A DNA stretch of 64,000 nt from CALOCN01 sp942491735 (GTDB lineage: Bacteria; Eisenbacteria; RBG-16-71-46; JABDJR01): the NCBI GenBank assembly GCA_942491735.1, contig CALOCN010000001.1:1302001-1366000 (forward strand), read 5' to 3'. Within the stretch, counting starts at the first letter, position 1, and each line of letters begins with the position of its first letter. Under the pieces are notes generated by a model that saw nothing but the letters and a program-made list of their open reading frames with translations, had not been told where the DNA came from and searched no databases. The position numbers and the translations under genes were made by a program. Positions 59,408-64,000 of the stretch are shown in pieces.

Positions 59408-60024
59408 TGTCGCTCGACGCCGTGGTGGCCGCCACCGGCAACGCCCACAAGCTGTCCGAGTTCCGGGAGATCCTGGACGGCTCGGGAATCCGGGTGGTGA
59501 GCGCGGCCGAGGCCGGGTTCACCGGGACGGTCGAGGAGACCGGGGACACCCTGGAGGCCAACGCCCTGCTCAAGGCGCGCGCGGTGTCCGAGGCCACCGG
59601 TCAGGCGGCCCTGGCCGACGACACCGGGCTGTTCGTGGACGCCCTGGACGGACGCCCCGGCGTGCGCAGTGCGCGGTACGCTGGACCGGCCGAGGACCCC
59701 GCCGCAAACCGGGACAAGCTCCTGCGGGAGCTGCGGGATGTGGACCCGGAGGACCGTACCGCCGCGTTTCGGGCGGTCATTGCCCTCGTCGTGCCCGGGG
59801 TGCGCGAGCGGCTCTTCCTGGGGGAGACCCGGGGCGTGATCATCACCGCCCCCCGTGGCGAGGGCGGGTTCGGGTATGATCCCCTCTTCCAGCCGGTCCC
59901 GGGGGACCGGACCTTCGCCGAAATGACCCCGGACGAGAAGCACGCGCTGAGCCATCGGGGGCAGGCGCTGCGACGGCTCGTGACCTGGCTGGAGAGTCGA
60001 CCCGAACCGAGGAGTGTTTCTTGA
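59407..60024 (+). CDS. rdgB: XTP/dITP pyrophosphatase (RdgB/HAM1)
   Basis: 205 residues from ATG 59407 (TGATG); GTG 59404 also fits. HAM1 motifs: VVAATGNAHKLSEFREIL, ETGDTLEANALLKARA, ALADDTGLFVDALDGRPGV, RSARYAGP, GGFGYDPLFQP, FAEMTPDEKHALSHRGQAL. It clears non-canonical purine triphosphates. The murI-rph-rdgB order is conserved in many bacteria. The last three bases overlap the TTG of the next gene. Confidence 0.96.
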   Translation: MSLDAVVAATGNAHKLSEFREILDGSGIRVVSAAEAGFTGTVEETGDTLEANALLKARAVSEATGQAALADDTGLFVDALDGRPGVRSARYAGPAEDPAANRDKLLRELRDVDPEDRTAAFRAVIALVVPGVRERLFLGETRGVIITAPRGEGGFGYDPLFQPVPGDRTFAEMTPDEKHALSHRGQALRRLVTWLESRPEPRSVS

Positions 60025-60614
60025 CGTCGCACAACTACCGGTTTTACAAAAGGTTACGAGGGCAACCTCATGTGTTGCTGAAACAGGCGGCGCGCCTTGG
60101 GGTTTGGCTTTGCCTTCTCGGCGGCTTCAGCACCGGCTGTGGAACCCAGCCCGCCCAGGACGGGCCGGGCCAGTGGTTCGCCTCTCCGGAGAAGGTCATC
60201 GAGGGCATCATGCATGCCTACGAGACCCGGGACGACAGCCTCTACGCCGCCCTCCTCGCCGACGGCTTCCGCTACTACTTCGAGCCGGCCGGCGCCGACT
60301 CCGCCGACATTCTGGGATGGGGGAAAGAGGAGGAGGTGGTGGCCACCGGCAACCTCTTCCACACCGTGGACATCGACAGCCTGAGCTACTCCCTCCAGGC
60401 CGGGAACCCGCGCCCCGCCGACGGCCCGGGACGTGAAGGGTGGATGCAGATCCCGGTGACGGGCGGGCGGATGACCATCGTGACGCACAGCCGCGAGCCG
60501 ATGGAAGTGCTCCTCAATCGCCAGGTGATCTATCTCAACAAGCGGGAGGAACGCTGGCAGATCATCGAGTGGCGCGACTATCCCGAGGGCGACCTCGGAG
60601 ATGGCGAAGGTTAG
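60021..60614 (+). CDS. NTF2-like exported protein
   Basis: 197 residues from TTG 60021 (TTGA overlap) with GAGGAG 8 nt upstream. A hydrophobic segment (LGVWLCLLGGFSTGC) gives a possible but atypical lipobox STGC (Cys40). The domain VIEGIMHAYETRDDSLYAAL, LADGFRYYFEPA, LNRQVIYLNKREERWQIIEW has the helix-then-curved-sheet pattern of NTF2-like/SnoaL folds. It overlaps the arylsulfotransferase-like gene by 14 nt, so an accessory role there is possible. The local base composition near 60030-60080 is lower in G+C than the rest. Confidence 0.75.
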   Translation: MTSHNYRFYKRLRGQPHVLLKQAARLGVWLCLLGGFSTGCGTQPAQDGPGQWFASPEKVIEGIMHAYETRDDSLYAALLADGFRYYFEPAGADSADILGWGKEEEVVATGNLFHTVDIDSLSYSLQAGNPRPADGPGREGWMQIPVTGGRMTIVTHSREPMEVLLNRQVIYLNKREERWQIIEWRDYPEGDLGDGEG

Positions 60615-61959
60615 CGCCGCCGGGATGCCTCGTTGGATTGCCGTCCTGATTGCGGTCCTGCTTGCCGTAGCCGGACTGGCGCTGGTGCTCACGGGGCGGG
60701 ACCCGGAATCCCCCGCGGTCCGGGAATCCGTCACCGCGAACGCCGCCGATCCCCAGGACGGGTCGGGTCAGCGGCGTGGCCAGATCTCGGTCAAGCGTTG
60801 GCGCAAGCCCAAACGCGCACCGGTGGAGCTCACCGAGGCCCAGCGGGAGCGGATCCAGCAACTGGAGTCCATCGGCTACCTCTCCGGGACCCAGCAGTCC
60901 CGGGTCGAGGACGTGGTCACGGTCTACGATCCCGCCCGGGCCCAGGACGGGCTCAACCTCTACACCTCGGGGCATTTGCCCGGGGCCATCCTGGTCGACA
61001 TGTCCGGCCATGAGCTGCATCGCTGGCGCAAGTCCCTGGAGGAGATCTGGCCGGGCGAGGAACTTCCCGAGAAGGGCCCGCGCCGTGTCTTCTGGCGGCG
61101 CGCGCATCTCTTCCCGGACGGGTCCATCCTCGGGGTGTTCGCGGGGGCGGGGATCTTCAAGCTGGATATCGACTCCAACCTGCTCTGGTCAAACCTCAAC
61201 GGCGCGCACCATGACCTGGAAGTGCTCGTGGATGGACGCATCCTCGTCCTGACCCGGGAGGCCAACATCCTGGACTACCTGGATCCCGAGGAACCCATCC
61301 TGGAAGACTTCCTGGTCACCCTGTCTCCGGACGGCGAAGAGCTGGCCCGGGTCTCCCTGGTCGAGGCCATGTGGAACTCGACCTACCGGAACATCCTCCA
61401 GGACGAGAACCTGGGAACGGGGGACATCTTCCACGCCAACACCGTGCACCTTCTGGACGGGCGGCACGTCGACCGGGCCCCGTGGCTGGCCAAGGGCAAC
61501 GTGCTCACCTGTCTGCGCAACATCGACGCGCTGGTCGTCCTGGATCCGGCCCAGGCCGTGGTGGTGCATGCCATGACCGGCGCCTATCGCCGCCCCCACG
61601 ATCCACAGATGCTCGAGGACGGCTCCATGATCCTCTTCGACAACCAGGGCGCTGCGGGAGGGCACTCCCGCGTGGTGCGGTTCGATCCGGTGGGAAGCAA
61701 GCTGCACTGGTTCTACGCGGGCGAGGCGAACTACCCCCTCGCCTCGGCCACCCTGGGCACGGTGTCGGTGCTGGCCAACGGCAACACGCTCATCACCGAG
61801 TCCGAGAACGGTCGCGCGGTCGAGGTCACGCCCGAGAAGGAGATCGTGTGGGAGTTCTTCAATCCGTACCGGGTGGGGGATGGGGACGAGTACATCGCCA
61901 CCCTGTTCGAGATGGTGCGGCTCCCGGCGGACCATGCCCGGTCCTGGTTGGGGGACTGA
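60601..61959 (+). CDS. Arylsulfotransferase-family protein (paralogue 1)
   Basis: 452 residues from ATG 60601, inside the end of the previous gene. One N-terminal membrane segment (WIAVLIAVLLAVAGLALVL). LESIGYLSG lies at residues 88-96. The rest is a beta-propeller of the arylsulfotransferase (ASST) type: NLYTSGHLPGAILVDMSG, RRAHLFPDGSILGVFAG, GAHHDLEVLVDGRILVL, GDIFHANTVHLLDG, RRPHDPQMLEDGSMILFDNQG, VLANGNTLITESENGRAVEV and IVWEFFNPYRVGDG. ASST moves sulfate between phenols in the periplasm in some members; several of the His typical of the active site appear, but the reaction here is unproven. A paralogue follows 3 nt after its stop. Confidence 0.85.
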   Translation: MAKVSAAGMPRWIAVLIAVLLAVAGLALVLTGRDPESPAVRESVTANAADPQDGSGQRRGQISVKRWRKPKRAPVELTEAQRERIQQLESIGYLSGTQQSRVEDVVTVYDPARAQDGLNLYTSGHLPGAILVDMSGHELHRWRKSLEEIWPGEELPEKGPRRVFWRRAHLFPDGSILGVFAGAGIFKLDIDSNLLWSNLNGAHHDLEVLVDGRILVLTREANILDYLDPEEPILEDFLVTLSPDGEELARVSLVEAMWNSTYRNILQDENLGTGDIFHANTVHLLDGRHVDRAPWLAKGNVLTCLRNIDALVVLDPAQAVVVHAMTGAYRRPHDPQMLEDGSMILFDNQGAAGGHSRVVRFDPVGSKLHWFYAGEANYPLASATLGTVSVLANGNTLITESENGRAVEVTPEKEIVWEFFNPYRVGDGDEYIATLFEMVRLPADHARSWLGD

Positions 61960-61962
61960 GCC

Positions 61963-63327
61963 ATGGGTTCGGGCCCCGTCTCCAGGTGCTTGCCGGCGGT
62001 GCTGCTGGCTGTGTCCTTGGCCCTGCTTCTCACGTCCTGCAACAACGGGAACGGGGGCTCCGATTCTGCGAAATCACCTGAGGCAAGCGGTGTAACCGAT
62101 GACGTCGGAAGCGTTAATGCCGATGGGGCGGACCCGAGTCTCCGCCAGGTGCCCGGACGCTGGCGCAAGATGAAGGCCCGGGGTGAGGCCCCCGAGTTGA
62201 CCCCCGAGCAGCAGGCCTCCATCAAGCAGCTCGAATCGATCGGCTACCTGGTCGGGTCCCGGGTGTCCGAGTCCGATGAGACCCTCACCGTGTTTGACCG
62301 GGATCGGGCCTGGCCCGGGATCAACCTCTACACCTCGGGCCACATGCCGGGCGCCGTGCTCATGGACATGGAGGGGAACGTTCTCCACACCTGGGAGAAG
62401 GCGATCACCGAGGTCTGGGCCGGCACCGACGTTCCGGACCTGCGCCGGGTGAAGGACTACTGGCGTCGGGTGTATCTCTATCCCAACGGGGACCTGCTGG
62501 CCATCTTCGAGGGGGTCGGGCTGTTCAAGCTCGACAAGGATTCCAACCTTCTGTGGGAAGCCCGCAACGGGGCGCATCACGATCTGGAAGTGCTACCCAA
62601 CGGCGACATCCTGGTCCTCACCCGGGCCGGGCGCATGATCCCGCGACTGCACGCCACCGAGCCGATCCTGGAAGACTTCATCGTGCGGGTGGACGCCAAC
62701 GGCAAGGAACTGCATCGGGTCTCGATGATCGAGGCGCTGGAGAACTCCGAGTTCGCCAAGGTGCTCGCCGATGGAGCGCTGGGTTCCGGGGACATCCTGC
62801 ACACCAACACCCTCTCCATCCTCGACGGCCGGTTCGCCTCCCGCGCTCCCTGGCTTGCCGCCGGCTACGCCCTGGTCTGCATGCGGGACATTCACGGGGT
62901 GGCGGTGGTGGACCTCGAGGCGGGGCGGGTGGCTCATGCCTTCTTTGGCGCGTTCCGGTACCAGCACGACGCCAAGATCCTTCCCAACGGCAACATGATG
63001 CTCTTCGACAACCAGGGGGCGCGGGATCACAAGTCCCGGGTGGTGGAGTTCGATCCGGTGCGAAGCTCCCTGGCCTGGTCCTACGCCGGCACGCCGGGGT
63101 CGCCGCTCGACTCACCCACCCTGGGCGCGGCCGAGCGCCTGCCCAACGGCAACACCCTCATCACCGAGTCCGACGGCGGTCGGGCGCTGGAGGTGACCTC
63201 GGGGGGTGAGATCGTGTGGGAGTTCTTCAATCCCTATCGGGTGGGCGAAGGGGGCGAGCTCATCGCGACCATCTTCGAGCTGGTGCGGTTGCCCGAAGAC
63301 TTCCCGGTGGGGTGGGCAAGGAACTAG
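61963..63327 (+). CDS. Arylsulfotransferase-family lipoprotein (paralogue 2)
   Basis: 454 residues from ATG 61963. Lipobox LTSC, Cys26, so this copy is lipid-anchored where its twin is membrane-anchored. It shares LESIGYLVG (residues 90-98), NLYTSGHMPGAVLMDMEGN, GAHHDLEVLPNGDILVL, GDILHTNTLSILDGR, YQHDAKILPNGNMMLFDNQG, LPNGNTLITESDGGRALEV, IVWEFFNPYRVGEG with the copy upstream, a clear tandem duplication with divergence to different anchors. Part of the three-gene set from 60021. Confidence 0.85.
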   Translation: MGSGPVSRCLPAVLLAVSLALLLTSCNNGNGGSDSAKSPEASGVTDDVGSVNADGADPSLRQVPGRWRKMKARGEAPELTPEQQASIKQLESIGYLVGSRVSESDETLTVFDRDRAWPGINLYTSGHMPGAVLMDMEGNVLHTWEKAITEVWAGTDVPDLRRVKDYWRRVYLYPNGDLLAIFEGVGLFKLDKDSNLLWEARNGAHHDLEVLPNGDILVLTRAGRMIPRLHATEPILEDFIVRVDANGKELHRVSMIEALENSEFAKVLADGALGSGDILHTNTLSILDGRFASRAPWLAAGYALVCMRDIHGVAVVDLEAGRVAHAFFGAFRYQHDAKILPNGNMMLFDNQGARDHKSRVVEFDPVRSSLAWSYAGTPGSPLDSPTLGAAERLPNGNTLITESDGGRALEVTSGGEIVWEFFNPYRVGEGGELIATIFELVRLPEDFPVGWARN

Positions 63328-63379
63328 GGGGGGAGAAGAAGCTTTAGGTGGGGGTTGGATCCCGCTTGAGGAGTGCGGG

Positions 63380-63871
63380 TTACGGCCCCGAGCTGACCCC
63401 GACCCCGATGCCCAGGCCGCCCAGGGTGGCTCCCGCCGCGGCGGCGGCCGCGATCATCTTCCAGGCGTCCTTGTCTTCCCACCAGCCGAACGACGATCCA
63501 AACGCCCCGATCGCTCCGACCAGGCTCGCCGCCTTGCCCATGCCCATCAGCGCCCGATCCGTGGTGCTCATGGGCTCCTTGGCCAGGAGCCACGGGGCCG
63601 AGATGGCGGTCATGGCTTCGCTGGGGTCCGCCGCGTCCACCGAGACCCGGATGGGGTCCCGCTCCAGGACCTCCTGGGCCCCCTGCAGCAGGAGCAGGCG
63701 GTTGGCGGGGTCGGTGGCAGGCGTGGGGGCCTCCTGCTTGGAGGGCGGCTCGGCGGGCACGGCCTGGGTCTCGGCGGCTAGGGCAACGCCCTCCGGGACC
63801 CCGCCAAACCCCGCCGTGGGGGCCAAGGCGCACAGGCCAACGACCATGGCGACCGTCGTCACGAACCTCAT
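63380..63871 (-). CDS. Small exported protein with Gly/Ala-rich hydrophobic tail
   Basis: 163 residues from ATG 63871 (a GTG at 63886 also fits; no ribosome site is clear). Signal peptide of about 30-38 residues (TTVAMVVGLCALAPTAGFG). Mature part: Pro/Glu-rich linker, then TDPANRLLLLQGAQEVLERD, a polar middle, LMGMGKAASLVGAIGAFGSS and a Gly/Ala-rich segment (AAAAAAGATLGGLGIGVGV) that may insert in a membrane. Unknown function. It lies convergent to the arylsulfotransferase-like gene and 17 nt after the end of a same-strand gene, with which it probably forms an operon. Confidence 0.65.
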   Translation of the reverse strand: MRFVTTVAMVVGLCALAPTAGFGGVPEGVALAAETQAVPAEPPSKQEAPTPATDPANRLLLLQGAQEVLERDPIRVSVDAADPSEAMTAISAPWLLAKEPMSTTDRALMGMGKAASLVGAIGAFGSSFGWWEDKDAWKMIAAAAAAGATLGGLGIGVGVSSGP

Positions 63872-63888
63872 GGGAACAGTGTACACCG

Positions 63889-64000
63889 TTAGATCGGCTC
63901 GAACACGAAGCCCAGGCGCTCCTCGGCTTCGGCACGACGGGTCAGGAGGTCCTCGGGGTTCGCGCCTCCCAGGTTGAGCACTGCGTAGCGGTAGCTCTTG
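63889..64000 (-). CDS. C-terminal end of a gene running beyond the window
   Basis: Minus strand; the stop TAA is at 63889-63891 and 36 codons run to the edge (KSYRYAVLNLGGANPEDLLT and then RRAEAEERLGFVFEPI). Codon use is normal for the window. The family is not recognised from this fragment. Confidence 0.6.
   Translation of the reverse strand, partial: KSYRYAVLNLGGANPEDLLTRRAEAEERLGFVFEPI

Noticed and set aside
1..64000. CRISPR arrays, insertion sequences, phage genes, attachment sites
   Set aside because: No direct-repeat arrays, transposase motifs, integrases or terminal inverted repeats were seen; genes are dense, similar in codon use and mostly housekeeping or envelope-related.

Overview
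The window is about 70% G+C, gene-dense and free of mobile elements. It looks like chromosome from a diderm bacterium outside the well-studied groups. Three secreted proteins (at 24490, 32178 and 49125) end in FlgD/Ig-like C-terminal domains of the kind used as sorting domains in the FCB superphylum. There are also lamin-tail-domain proteins, many lipoproteins with clear lipoboxes, outer-membrane barrel-like proteins and a YbbR protein. My inference is an FCB-type candidate phylum such as Eisenbacteria or Krumholzibacteriota. Placement rests on protein architecture only.

Layout. 1-2542: the end of a phosphodiesterase gene and two LolA-like envelope genes. 2539-4490 (minus): a Wzx-like flippase and a methyltransferase. 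4562-6902: etfB, etfA and a hotdog thioesterase. 6922-7749 (minus): a rhomboid protease. 7935-9291: two exported proteins. 9288-14670: a histidine kinase, an NtrC-type sigma-54 activator, then a sigma-54-type promoter with an upstream dyad in front of a secreted helical protein and an outer-membrane barrel-like protein. 14767-16289: YbbR and HU. 16432-24124: a tightly overlapping housekeeping run (threonine aldolase, CDP-alcohol phosphotransferase, tmk, HAD phosphatase, dus, larB, larC, two-domain ABC ATPase). 24102-33038: a surface-protein locus, with a strong promoter, a 350-nt structured leader, a 1120-residue secreted protein of distinct codon use, a strong terminator, two paralogous lipoproteins and another secreted protein with a sorting domain. 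33102-38500: an aconitase-like protein lacking cluster ligands, ppdK, a GT2 enzyme and a lipoprotein. 38655-46949: a VWA membrane protein, a lamin-tail/barrel triplet, an aminotransferase, carbamate kinase and a second lamin-tail protein. 47007-55011: a membrane TPR protein (minus), then a metalloprotease, a sulfatase-fold TPR lipoprotein and a GT-C-like membrane protein. 55071-60024: tRNA-Leu(CAG), smpB, amidase, GerMN protein, murI, rph and rdgB. 60021-63327: an NTF2-like protein and two arylsulfotransferase-like paralogues. 63380-64000 (minus): a small secreted protein and the end of another gene.

Two genome-style features stand out. Housekeeping promoters fit TTGAC(a)-N17/18-TAnnnT, often preceded by TTGC. 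Many genes are joined by 4-nt NTGA stop/start overlaps in which N can be A, G, T and apparently C; at two CTGA junctions only a CTG start restores a full lipoprotein signal peptide.

The most promising places to look further are the self-contained sigma-54 module (9288-14670), the aconitase-fold protein stripped of its Fe-S ligands (33102), the long leader of the surface-protein gene (24131-24489), the CTG starts, and a short LESxGYLxG-type motif shared by arylsulfotransferase-like and alkaline-phosphatase-fold proteins.
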